Shown here piece by piece: positions 26,327 to 37,539 of a stretch of DNA of 64,000 bases. Origin of the DNA: Sphagnum magellanicum (Eukaryota; Streptophyta; Sphagnopsida; Sphagnales; Sphagnaceae); the NCBI GenBank assembly GCA_021904315.1, contig CM038917.1, positions 682,001 to 746,000 of the forward strand, written 5' to 3'. A model generated the notes under the pieces. It ran no database searches. It had not been told where the DNA came from and was given only the letters and a program-made list of their open reading frames with translations. Position 1 is the stretch's first letter. Each line of letters starts with the position of its first letter. A program made the position numbers and the translations under genes.

Positions 26327-29283
26327 TATATGTATCAGAGAAGCATTTAACCTGCAACCCATGATGTGTGTACATCATGGAAGTCACCCCATCAAAGCGG
26401 AAACCATCAAACTTGTACTCTTGCATCCACCACCGCAGATTGGAGAGCAAAAATCTCAATACCTGCATAAGAAAATCACATCAGCAATAAACAAATAAAT
26501 AACTAGGGGATATGATGGACAGAAGTGGATTTTAGCAAACCAAGTGTGGTTTTGCAACGGTTTTTTTTAATGGTTTTTGTTGGGTCAGGTTGAAATGGAA
26601 ACCAAAATATATAAACAAAATGGCACAAACCTCCCAATTTCCATAGTTGAAAAGCCGGGAATCCCACATCCAGTGATACCCACGTGTTCCCGGGTGGAAA
26701 TAGTGGGAATCTGTTCCATCAAACATGTTCAAGCCATCCAAGACATTGTTTGATGCATGGCTACACACACAATCAACAATCCCCACCAAAAAATGTGTGA
26801 TAAGAGAACACATAAATCTGAACAATGTCTGGTAAAATACTGTAAAAAAAAACACATAAGGGAGAAGAGTAGACAAACCTGTGAACAATGTCCATAAGGA
26901 CACAAATGCCAAGCTCATGGGCACGATCAATGAGACTCTTCAGCTCATCAGGCGTACCACAACGGCTACTCACAGCATAGAAGTTGGTGACATGGTATCT
27001 GGGTGACACAAAGTATGTATGAATGTTCTAGTCAGTAACCCAACCAACACTTGCAATTGTCACAGTTACTTCTAAGGATGACAAGGCAGTATCCACAAGC
27101 AAACACCACAAGCATATATACTGAGGATGACTGTAGCAAACAAGAGAGAGAGAAAGGTTCAGACCCAAAGCTGCCATAGTAAGCATGTTCTTGGATAGCC
27201 ATGAGCTGCACCGCATTATAGCCAAGCTTCTTGATGCGTGGGAGGACATCATCCCGAAACTCAGTGTACGAGTTCACTTTTGGTTCCTGACAAACAACCA
27301 TGACATAAACTGCTTGTGGGTGCTTCTAAAACGAGCAAGCAAAAGGATTCATGGCATTCTGAAAACAAACAATGAAGGCCGGCCGCCAAGAATGACTTCC
27401 AAGAGTAGTAGTCTATGTGCCTTTGCAACCAAAAGAATGGAAAGAGTTAACTGACAACAGAAAAAAGGAACAAACACCAGAAATTTATATACAAAGAGGA
27501 GATGACTGACTGACAGACCGTGCTACTCATGCCGACATGCGCCTCATATATTCGCAATGATTTCGGTCGCTTTGGGTTGGGGTGCTTGAATTGATAGACT
27601 TCCTGCCATCACAAAACATGAAAGAGGCTTCTCAAACAAACCCGCATGTGGGACTCCCACAAAACTAACAAGCATCAGGAGGAGCACAAACAAAGACCCA
27701 CAAACATTTTTCAGTATTGATTTCCAGAGAATCCTCTCAGATTGTCAGAAATAGAGCAGCCTTGTAGGTATCAGTTGTACCCTGACTGTCAGCTTGCAAA
27801 TTGAGAGTGTTAACTGGTGGTTGGTTACCTCCAAAGGAGGATCATAATAGATGCCATTGTATGGGATTTCTCCAGGCGCTTGCACTGCAAACTTTATCCA
27901 TGCAGGTATAGCATCTTTCTTGCCAGAAGGTGTGTCCATATGTATCTGGCACTCAATAAAATATATTTGCAGATTAAAAATCAGTATCATTATTTATGTA
28001 CATAAATCAGAAAAGAAACCCTGTTTCTACCTTACAAAATTAGCAGCTTTGCACAACGAACTCCATAACTTCCCGATACATACATACAGGAAAAGAAGTT
28101 CAAGAAAAAAATTACTCACAGTACACAGCAAAACGCGCACCCTTTCAGACATCATGCATGACTGACCTTCACTCGAGAGCCGTTTGAGATAGCAGGTGTG
28201 CCATCAGCATTATTGGGCAAGAAAGTTTCCCATATGCCGTCATTATTCTGCAAAAGAAAGGAATCAGGAAAGAACAGATTTTTTTTTCCCCTGCAGCTAT
28301 GAATTTCATGAAGCTAACTTACACATTGTAATACAATTTGCACAGCACACTAGCTCCCCAAACACTTACAATAATAGCTGAGGAATGTAGTAGGAGGAGA
28401 ATTCTGTACCTTTACCAACACATTTGCAATTGGATTCCAGTTGTTGAAGTCTCCCATGAGTGACGCACTCTGCACAAAAAACCAAAATGAGACAGAAGCC
28501 AAACCAGGATGAATAAGCAGCCATGGGTAGAATCTCTCTCAAACAAGATTCCTGAATGAAACCAGAGCACACACAGACCTTAGCTCCTGGCGCCCATTCT
28601 CTGTAGGTGATGCCTTCAGCGCTGTGCACACATCCCGCAATCAAACAACAAAACACACATCTCACTGAAAGAAACTGAGTTCCCATCTGAAGGAAAGAAA
28701 GAAAGGTCACAGTGTGTGTCCATCCTGTACATTTTTATCAAGCTTGAAAGAATGACATGTTATGGGATTGATATCACTTAGAATGTACCAATGTTCAAAA
28801 GAATTTCTGAACATTTTTGGGAAAATGGATGGTTGTCGTACCTGCGATTGAATCCAAATTTCTCATAGCCTCTAGAGAATGCTTCAAGCCCACCTTCAAG
28901 CTTATCAATGTGCTCTCTCACTGATTTGTACTGAGCATATCTGTAAGACCATAAGGAAGTGGATGATTACTTGCACCAATGTGGATATGCATGCGCTCTC
29001 TCTCACAACTTCTCAAGATAATAGTTTTTTGTCTTTCCTTTGGGTTTGGCTTTTCTTCAAGTGCATGTGCTTGGAGTCAGGACACTGTTTACCGGTATTC
29101 AAGATGATCCTTGTAACTCAACAAGTGTGGGTCTTGCTCATATATTTTCTGACCATCTCCTGGTGGGGGAATCACATTTGGAGGCACAATTTGTGCCTTT
29201 GTGGTCATCATCATTCGCTCCTGCAGCTTTGCATTCTCCAGCCTGAGCGCCTAACAAATTACACAACACTTCTTCATTCTTTC

Positions 29284-29319
<36 letters not shown>

Positions 29320-30381
29320 CAATTTTGCAAAGAAAAATTCTCATGGGTTGTTTATTCATGAATTGCTGCCAGAAAAAAAAACACGCACAAGAAAGGATCA
29401 ACAATGAACTGAGAGATGGGATGGGAATCAGATCACCTCAATTTGCTCTGCAATTCTCTTTGTTTCCTCCTCAACATCCTCAACAGCAGCAGCGATATCA
29501 TCAGGGTCTCCTGCTGCCACTGTATCACGAACCGTTGCTGTTGAGGCTGCTGAAGAGTCTTTGGAAGATGCTGCTTCTGCCTTCGCTGCAAAAACTGCAT
29601 AAAATTTTGATCTATGTTTTTATTTTTATTTTTCAAAACCAACAACATCCATTGCAACATGATTGCCCTGCAACAAAACCCCATCTTGGCAACTCTGTGC
29701 TCTCACGAGAAAACAGTGCTCCAAGACCCACATCTAAAATGCCAGTTATAAAACTTCATAAACCAATTTCTTAGGCATTTCAGGTCCTGAAAAAAGCCCT
29801 TTCAAGCTCAGTACTAGGTTGTGCTCGAGGAGAAGCCACATTCTTTGTGCAACAACATACCAGTAGTAGCATTTGCTGCCTCAAATTTTTGCACTAAAAA
29901 GTTGTTAGCTTTGGATCCTACCTGAAAGATTTGTGTTCCGCTGTGTTTTCCTTGTTTTGGCGAGGGGGGCTTCCAATGATGAAATCCTCACAAACCGATT
30001 AAATCTCGCACCAATTTTCTCTGTGGCTGCAACAATGCCACCAAAAACCCATATCAGGAAATTCCAAAGCACCAAAACAGAAAACCTGAAAATCAAAATG
30101 TGAAATCAGGAGAGACTTGATGATCAACAACAACAATGACAGCAGCAACAACCCAACACAACCTAACCCATCTTCAAGCCAACGAAACAAATTCCACAAT
30201 GATCAAGTAAGGCCTAAGAATGGATTTGTCAATAAAAATACCAAACCCAAAAAAATGAGGTTGAAATTGTTGCCAAAATGCTACCAAGAAAATGAGCGTG
30301 GCCGGAATTCACAACGGGCCAAGATGCCAAGCTACTATTGGACACAATCTTGTATGGTGGTGCAGAGAAACTCCATGCCAT
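22979..30381 (-). CDS. SBE2: class II starch branching enzyme (1,4-alpha-glucan branching enzyme), plastidial, 23 exons
   Basis: Cuts alpha-1,4 glucan chains and rejoins them in alpha-1,6 linkage during amylopectin synthesis in plastids. Exons, in transcript order: 30381-30285, 30026-29922, 29585-29437, 29250-29093, 28940-28842, 28621-28579, 28469-28410, 28247-28167, 27945-27829, 27602-27519, 27286-27165, 26998-26879, 26760-26631, 26462-26352, 26046-25918, 25732-25626, 25342-25198, 24999-24852, 24562-24462, 23947-23870, 23672-23517, 23302-23228, 23080-22979. All junctions are GT/AG with matching phases, giving 838 residues. Residues 1-70 look like a transit peptide ([11 protein letters not shown], then Ser/Arg/Ala-rich). 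CBM48 begins near [12 protein letters not shown] (206-217). GH13 motifs are DIVHSH (408-413), [12 protein letters not shown] with nucleophile Asp479, GED with acid/base Glu534, and YAESHD with Asp603. [10 protein letters not shown] marks class II rather than class I. The first exon donor is the least certain junction. No broken residue is seen. Confidence 0.95.
23755..23772. repeat. interstitial telomere-like motif in an SBE2 intron
   Basis: About 2.5 units of CCCTAAA. A second example in the opposite orientation (TTTAGGG, about three units) lies at 24788-24812, also inside an intron of the same gene. Confidence 0.85.
24000..24372. repeat. 42-bp minisatellite inside SBE2 intron 19
   Basis: About nine copies of a 42-base unit of the form GAACTTGAATCTCTCATTAC + CCAGATGCTAGATGCAACCC. 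Unit starts fall near 24042, 24084, 24126, 24168, 24210, 24250, 24292 and 24334, with a degenerate first copy at 24001. Alternate copies differ in a correlated way (CAGATGCTAGATGCAACC versus CATATGCTACATGGAACA), so an 84-base higher-order unit is visible in the middle. It lies between the exon ends 24462 and 23947 and is spliced out. Confidence 0.95.
26297..26333. repeat. (ATGT)n microsatellite in SBE2 intron 14
   Basis: About eight copies of a TATG tetranucleotide with flanking TATA variants, between exons 14 and 15 of the branching enzyme gene. Confidence 0.9.
29288..29318. repeat. (GT)n microsatellite in SBE2 intron 3
   Basis: About 15 GT dinucleotides, between exon 4 (ends 29250) and exon 3 (ends 29437). 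Simple repeat. Confidence 0.95.
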
Positions 30382-31170
30382 TGCTCCTTCCTCCCACTCT
30401 CTCCCACCCTCCCTCCGCACTCCCTTCTTCTTCTTCTTCTTCTTCTTCTTTCTTCTCTCTCTCAACTGTCTCTTTGTCTTCCTCTCTTCACTTCACAATT
30501 GCACAATAGACTTTGAATTAGGCTTTGTCTCAACATCAAAGAACAAAACTCACAAAAAACATCATGTTGGGATTACAACACTTGCAACCCAAATCTCATC
30601 ACAACATTTCCAACAACCCCAAATCTCATCACAACACTTGCAACCCAAATCTGACGACAACATTCGCAACCCAAATCTCAAAATCTCAAAACCCTTTTTT
30701 TGGGTTGCAAACCCAAGAAGTCTCAGCACAACAACAATTTTTGTTGCTTGCAAAAAAAAAACCCCCCAAATCTCAAAATCACAACAACATTTTGTTGCAA
30801 ACCAAAATCTAGTTCAAGCCTCTAAATGTGAAGAAGGTATTGCATTGTAATGGGGCTAATAGTCCTAAACACCAAATCTCTTTTGTGGCATGATGGGTGT
30901 TGTGATTGCAAAGAACTTTTATGTGTATGGTTAGTTTAGTGTGTTGTGTGTATAATATGCGTTTTTGGGTTTGTTGTTGTTTCTTTCCATTGTGGAGATT
31001 GCACACCCCTGTGCCTCTCATTTTCTTATACCATTCTCACCAATGCGTGAGCGCCAGCATATTCAATGCCAATGCCAACTCCTCCTCCTCCTCCTCCTCC
31101 TCCTCTTGCCCTACTTCCTCTCCTCCTAGCCCTCTTTGGGCCAGGAATGAACCAAACAGTCATCCCTAGT
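30382..31170 (-). promoter_or_regulatory. 5' leader and proximal upstream region of SBE2
   Basis: Immediately upstream of the SBE2 start (minus strand) is a purine-rich leader with an (AAG)n run at 30427-30450. Further up, 30570-30800 holds four to five imperfect copies of a repeat of about 27 bases built on ACAACACTTGCAACCCAAAT and CTCATC. A (CTC)n run lies at 31079-31105. No TATA box was fixed. Promoter identity is inferred from position only. Confidence 0.45.
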
Positions 31171-31600
31171 ACCCATGAGAGATGGATGGTGGGTGGATAG
31201 GAAATCACTTTTTCATCCATCATACCCATGAGGGATGGATGGTGGGTGGATAGGAAATCACTTTTTCCATCCATCATACCCATGAGGGATGGATGGTGGG
31301 TGGATAGGAAACTAAGTTTTCATCCATCATACCAAATGAGGGATGGAGGGTGGGTGGATAGGAAATCACTTTTTCCATCCATCATACCCATGAGGGATGG
31401 ATGGTGGGTGGATAGGAAACTACTTGTTCATCCATCCTACCTGTGAGGGATGGATGATGGGTGGATAGGAAACTACTTTTTCATCCATCATATGATGAGG
31501 ATGGATGGTGGGTGTATAGGAAACTATTTTTTCATCCATTATACCCATGAGGATGGATGGTGGCTTAGATAGGGAAACCACTTTTTCATTAGGTTCCAGT
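31171..31600. repeat. 53-bp minisatellite, about eight copies
   Basis: The unit includes CCCATGAGGGATGGATGG, then TGGGTGGATAGGAAA, then CTTTTTCATCCATCATAC. Copies start near 31171, 31224, 31278, 31331, 31386, 31439, 31491 and 31541, so the period is 50-55 bases. Each unit carries GGATGG and its complement CCATCC, so the single strand can fold. A further degenerate piece is at 31738-31785. The array lies about 0.8 kb upstream of the SBE2 start codon. Confidence 0.95.
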
Positions 31601-31960
31601 TCCCTAAATTTAACCACTGTGGTTAGCTTAGTTTCTAATTTTTCACTACCTACTTACAACCCACTACTAGGTAGTCTTTACCTAAGGAATCATCCATTAT
31701 CCTACCCACCCACCTACAGGACCCAACAACTACCAGGGTCCTTCAAGGGGTGGATGGTGGGTGGATAGAAAAACAATTTTTCATCAAGTTTCTAACCCTA
31801 GATAGATAACCACTGTGGTTAGCTCAGTTTCTGTATCTATTACTTACCTTCTAACAACCAACTAGCCCTTTTGCCTATGCCCTAACCATGTACATGTGTC
31901 TACTTACTTAGGAGCCTATCTATAATCCTACCTACCCTAAACCCTAAACCCACTTGTAGG
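31580..31960. repeat. copy of a dispersed repeat with TAACCAC...GTGGTTA palindrome
   Basis: Contains GGTTCCAGTTCCCTAAATTT followed by AACCACTGTGGTTAGC, and again CCACTGTGGTTAGCTCAG near 31810. Reverse-complement relatives (CTAACCACCATGGTTAG next to GGGAACTGG) occur at about 56390-56420 and 57008-57040. It is non-coding, and probably a small non-autonomous transposon family into which the 53-bp array expanded. Confidence 0.5.
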
Positions 31961-32379
31961 ACCTTCATGGGATAGGTTACCCAAGGTAACACCTGGAGTT
32001 ACTTGTGGGTTGTTTGGTTAAATAAGTTTCTCTATGGTTATTAGGGCTCTTGTAGTTTTGATGCACAAACAAAATCATTCACTCTTCTCATCATGTAAAT
32101 CATGAATAAGGATTAAGGCCACTCCACCCATAACCCCCTACTTGGCCCTCTTGTTAGATACCTTACCCTAAGATCAGTTTCGTCATTAAATAATCCTCAA
32201 AGTAATGAAATGTCATTAGAGAGCTAGATCTTGACAAAGTCCTCTTCTAACTTTATGTTGACGAGTTAAGAGATGTGCATCAACATTGTTGCGAAGGGCT
32301 TGTCAAGTGGCCATGTCCTCTTGGATTGTTGAAGTTCAAGCCATGTTGAGAATATGTTCCAAGGAACGATGCATCTTAA

Positions 32380-35250
32380 ATTTCAAGGCAATCTAGATGC
32401 AGTGCACGACAAAGGAGCAAAGGATGTCACTTGGTTGCTATATATGTAAGTGATTGGGGCAATGGCAACAAAGGGGGAGTTTTTATTGCCTCTATGAAAT
32501 TTCAACATTTCGGCTGACTTGTTGAGTAAGCCCACAACTTGATAAACCCACTTTGGTGTTGGATCAAGGCAACACCCCACGGGGCTCACCTAGTCCATCT
32601 TGTAGTGTGTCTACCATGTTGGATAAATACTATGGAATGATCTTCACGAGCTTTTTTCTTATGTCAATGACTTGTTTCTTGCGGTTGTGGATGCCTATCT
32701 ATCGAAGTTCCTTCCATTGTGATTTGTTTCAATCTCATAAGTTGATTATTTTGAAGCAACCTACTTTGCCAAAGCTCATTGCTTTTGGGGTGAAATCAAA
32801 TCCAAAAAGGTGTATGGTGACGTTGTGTATTGTCACATTGCTAGAAAGCACCTTGTGCTTGATTTCATCTTTTGCCTTCAACATGGATTGTGTGACGTTG
32901 TGTCGAACATTTGCCTAAACCACCATGATTGAGTTCCACAAATCCAAGGTTGTTGGTTTGAAATGCTTGGTCATGAAAATCCACAATATACCTAGGAACG
33001 AATCTTTACAACAAGGCTTAGTGGTAAGGATTTGCCATTTTATTAATAGTTTCCATGGTTTTGAACTTGAAAAAAAATTCCAATGCATGTCATGCAACTT
33101 CCATATTGGCCTTCAAGCCCACTAGATATAAAGCAATGTCATCTACAAATGATCAGTTCTTATTGATGCATCTTCATGAGAACTTAAGGCCTTGGATTCC
33201 ATAACAAGGATTATCTAAAAGGTATCCTAAGACATTTGTTGCCAAAATGAACAAGTATGGTGACAATGGGTAACCATCTTATACTTCACCAAACGGGATA
33301 AGGAAAATGTAACCCGTACTTCTCCATTCACTTTAACTAATGAAGTTGTTTCCTAATATTATGTAAACACCCACTAGGTCGAGGTTGAAGTTGAAGGCTA
33401 CTAAAACTAAGAACAAAAAACCCTAATCAATGTGATCAAACATTTTGTCAAAATCCACAAAAAATTGTGCCAAGTCTTGGTTATTTTTCTTAGTCCATGC
33501 CATGGCTTCTTGCACTAAAAAAATGTTGTCAATGATGGTGCATCCTTCCATGAATCCCATTTGATTGGGACAAATGATGGATGGGAAGAACACTTACAAT
33601 CTTCACACAAGAACCTTTAGTAAAATATTGTAAATGTTTCTTACAAATGTAATCGATTTATGTTATCAATGCATGTATTGTCCTTAAGTTTTAAGATTAG
33701 GATGATGATTCCATGGTAAAATGTGAGTGGCATCAAACCCTAATTTAGAATGTGTGTGATGGTATCAAGCAAATATAAGGTTATGTGTTATATAGTTTCT
33801 TGGAAATTTTTGATGGCAATGTCATCCTCTCCTAGCAACTTACCTTTTGAAAATGTGAGGATTACTTTGTAATGTTCTTCCAATGTGATAGGTCGAATGA
33901 GGATGGTGTTCATGGACATTATGATTTGAACTAGGACGTTTTTCCAACATTTAATTCTAGTTATTTGCACCTCCATGGTGATTAGGTCCATGTTGTAGAA
34001 ATTTTGGTAGAATTTTAAAACGAAATGTGAGAAATTTTATTCATGTTGTTAGTTCTTTTACATTATCCATTAAGCCTTCGATAGGGGTTTTGTTGTGACA
34101 ATTCCTATGCACATGGAAGGTGTTTGAGCACATGTCACCAAAATGGTGTTAATTGGAATATTTTGGGGTGTTTGTTTGGCAATCGAAATCTTGTTGCATA
34201 AATTTGACTAATTTCAATTGGGCCTTAGAAACAATATGTTGGGTTTCCACATATTGTGGGTGTTGCAAACAAGTTTTTACTAACAAAACCTAGCAGGAAT
34301 AATAGCAAAAGGTTTTGATTTGTTTCATCTTACAAGCCTTAACCATGGCGGTGTTGCACTTTTGGACTTATGCAAATGCATTTTCGATGCCTTCCACTTG
34401 GATGTTTTCACCCATGGCACATCACCAAACTTGAAGCATTCTTCCTTAATCTTCCTTGTTTGTGAATAGTTGTGTGTCAAATAAGGGGTTTGGGCATGTG
34501 GATTATAGTAGGTCGATTCAAATCTTGATTGGGATCGAAGAATGGTTTGAGATGTTATGAAATGAGGATAAAACATTTATGGCACATTTGTTTCAATCCA
34601 CATAAAATGTAGAATCAATCAATCCATGAAATGATCACCTCATTGCCCTACCAACCATTGTCATATGTGAATGATTTCACATTGAATTTCCTAAAATAAT
34701 TAGAGAACCAAGCATCTTGCACCCCGCAATTTGAGAAGAAAATGATGTCAATTTTACATCTCAAAACACCGCATGGTGTGGTTCACCCATGCATTTACAA
34801 AAACTAAACATTCCTTCATGTTGAAATCACCTATGATGAACCAATGTTCTTCCACTAGATCCGCCTCTAAGATGCATTGCCAAAGCCAAATCCTTTTTCT
34901 TGAGGTAAGGCTTGTGTGAACATTGATAATGCACAACTTCTTTCTTTGACTTAGTTAAAGCATGAAGTATCATGCATGCTTTTCAATTAAGATTCCTTGA
35001 TTTGCTATCATTGAAGTCCATTGTGGTGAAACCAAAATTGTCACCCCCTCCATCGTGCATTTAGAGGCTTCTTGCGTGAAGTTGAAATTTGATAAAGTTG
35101 ATTTGCCGCCAATCTCCAAACTAGATACTAAGTTTCAACATTCTATGGTCTTGAAGTGATGTTCTTGCAATAGGACAAATTACAAGGTGGGATCTGAACA
35201 TTGCATCCACATTTGGAATGGTTTTTGTTTTTTTTTTTACCATTGATTTT
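32380..35250 (-). mobile_element. decayed LINE (non-LTR retrotransposon), endonuclease and RT remnants
   Basis: The minus strand, in broken frames, follows LINE order. An APE endonuclease piece at 34754-34936 includes INVHTSLTSRKRIWLWQ and EEHWFIIGDFNMKE. A pre-RT segment at 33788-33991 includes TLEEHYKVILTFSKGKLLGE. The RT core at about 33400-33640 reads NQMGFMEGCTIIDNIFLVQE and FFVDFDKMFDHID. A region near 33230-33300 reads GYPLSPYLFILATNVLG. A catalytic-loop relative, FVDDIALYLVG, lies near 33130-33160. Downstream pieces to about 32380 may be the C-terminal part. Numerous stops and frameshifts show it is inactive. Ends are approximate. Confidence 0.7.
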
Positions 35251-36614
35251 TTCTAAAACTTCAAATGTTGAATGTAGTTATCACTAATCATTTACTTACT
35301 AGTAATTTAGTGATCATGGATACTGCTTGTGAAGGCTACCATTGGGTTGAAAGATCCCTTATGTGAATTGGATTTTTCCTATGAGTTAAAAATTTTAAAA
35401 ACCACAACCAAGGAATCCATAAGGCACTTCTTCCTTAAAGCTTGTGATGAGGCACTTGTATCCATTATAGGTTTTAATGTTTTCATGATGGAAGGGGTCT
35501 TGCCAAGGACCTCAAAGAATAGGAGGTGTGTTGATGTGCTTAGGAGACCTAATGTGGAAAATAATGGCCCCTTTGCCAAACAAACTTTCGGTTTTTTAAA
35601 AAATTTGTTGCCTAAGGCTACCATGGGGATGAAAGCTAGAATTGTGAATTCTGACCCATTAAAGTTGTTAACTTCCCCCCATTTCCAAATTCATTGGATG
35701 TCGTTGTGGTTGACATTGATCTTGGGTGCCTCCTTGAAGATTGTCCCTTCAAGTGCCATGCACATCTTTTGAAACATGTGTTGATTTCCTTACCATGCCC
35801 TTTGTCCATTAATTTGTGTCAAAATGTCCTTATAGTTTCATGTCAATTGGGAGAATGGGTTGGTCGACGTTTTTAAAACTAAAAAAAAAGAGTTTGTTCA
35901 CCAATGGTTTTGCACATGATGGTCCATAGCCATGTTGTGGCTTCACCTTTCGATTGTCGACTTATTAAAAGCTGAAAAAATGTGCGTGACAATATGGAGG
36001 ATTCAAGTCCTCTTTTAAATTCCCTTTGGAGTTTTGTGTCTTGAAGATGCTCATGCAAGCTTCGTAAGTTTATGACTAAACTAACAACCAACCTTAATGA
36101 AAATGAGGTCTTGGTTAAGGTGAGTGTTGGTTAGGGCATCACTTGTGAAGTCAAGAATGCATTTTGAAATCAAGGTTGGCCCATCATGCAAGGTTGTTGA
36201 AAATACCATTGTTGCAATAGTCATTATTTTTAGCATAACATTGGGATCAACATTGGGATCAACTAAATGGGTTCATGTTCAATCAAAGGTTGTGCTATGA
36301 GAAAGTTGGTGCACTTTTTAACTTTTTAAAATTTGACCACCTTCTAATAATTGGCATAATCCTCAAATGGCAAGGTGTTTTTTTAACGGTTATGGTGTTT
36401 TCACCCATTGAAAGGGTTTTTTCCTTATGAGGCAGTTTGGTCTTTTTTGCCTTGGCCTAAGGATAGGTCAAATATGAGTTGTTTGCCACATGGACAAGTC
36501 TACCCAAATGCATTTGGTTTGGCATTACTTATGATTTTTACAAGAAATTTGGCATTTTGTTTGGTCATGTGCTTGCGTTTAGGAAATAGCCAAGCATTGG
36601 AAGGTGAAGGCCTT

Positions 36615-37532
36615 CAACGCACCCCTAAGCTCCTTAATAAACTCAATTGTGAGTCCAAAGTGAAAACAGTGGAAGGATAAGGAGTTGGGGTACGCTCCCT
36701 AACTTGTAGCATTTCGAGGGTAGAAATGTGTGTTGGAGCTCTAGGATGGGGAATAGAACAAGTGACAAGCGAGTCAATTATTCACACAAAGCTACACAAA
36801 CCAAACAACAAGTTGGTTAATGCATAGTTAAAACATTTTTGGTGCACGGACGAGCCACGGGCACACACAAACTCACAAAATTCACCACGGCCCAAACTTG
36901 AAGGAAGCCATCACCTTCCCCTTTATAGTGTTTTTTATGCTTGACCATAGGGCCTACACCCAAATGTCATTTTGTCTCGAAACTCCCAAGTTGGGAGTCC
37001 TGAAGTTCTTGAAATTGAGACTCGTGTGATTTTGGAAACCCATAACTTCTTTTTTAGACCTTTGATTGAGGTGAGGTCTAAAAACAATTTATAGCCCTTA
37101 TCAAGAGCTTTTCAACATTATGTAGCACACCACCTGCACACAAGTGAATCAAGGCGATTCTTGACTTTTAGTGGTCGGGAATCAAATTGACAATTTGACT
37201 CTCAACCCTTCTTTTGACCATAACTTATGTTTTAAGTACCCAAATGGGTCATGCGAGCCCATTTTAGATATCTAAGTCTCAAGAATTTTTCAATGGTGTA
37301 CAAAATTCTTTAATCCAATGAGTTTTGACTCCTGCAATCACCTTTTGAAAATTCAAGAATTCGTTGGGATTCCAATTCCCAAAGTGGGAACCCACTTGGA
37401 AATGTGTGGGTTCATTCCTTCACATTCTCCTACACTCCTGGGAGCATGAAAAGTGACTCCTAGGCTTCACATTTGGTTCATGCGTTTGCAAGCCCTTGCT
37501 TTGGTCGAGAACCCAGGGCTAGGGTTGCAATA
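36615..37532 (+). mobile_element. LTR copy A with polypurine tract, heavily decayed
   Basis: This is co-linear along its full length with 50320-51291. Shared landmarks include TGTTGGAGCTC at 36731, GACGAGCCACGGGC, CACCACGGCCC, the GGTCATAACTT segments, and an end near AGGGTTGCAA at 37521-37530. The purine-rich tract before TGTTGG resembles a polypurine tract, so this would be a 3' LTR on the plus strand. Compared with the other copy it is AT-shifted at many C/G positions, as expected after long methylated decay. LTR identity is inferred from TG...CA-like ends and the PPT. Confidence 0.5.
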
Positions 37533-37539
37533 GCCCCAT

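Noticed and set aside
35329-35772. 147-codon plus-strand ORF next to the LINE
   Set aside because: No recognisable domain, and it lies at the 5' edge of a decayed LINE on the other strand. It may be a chance frame or part of the element. Not supported as a gene.
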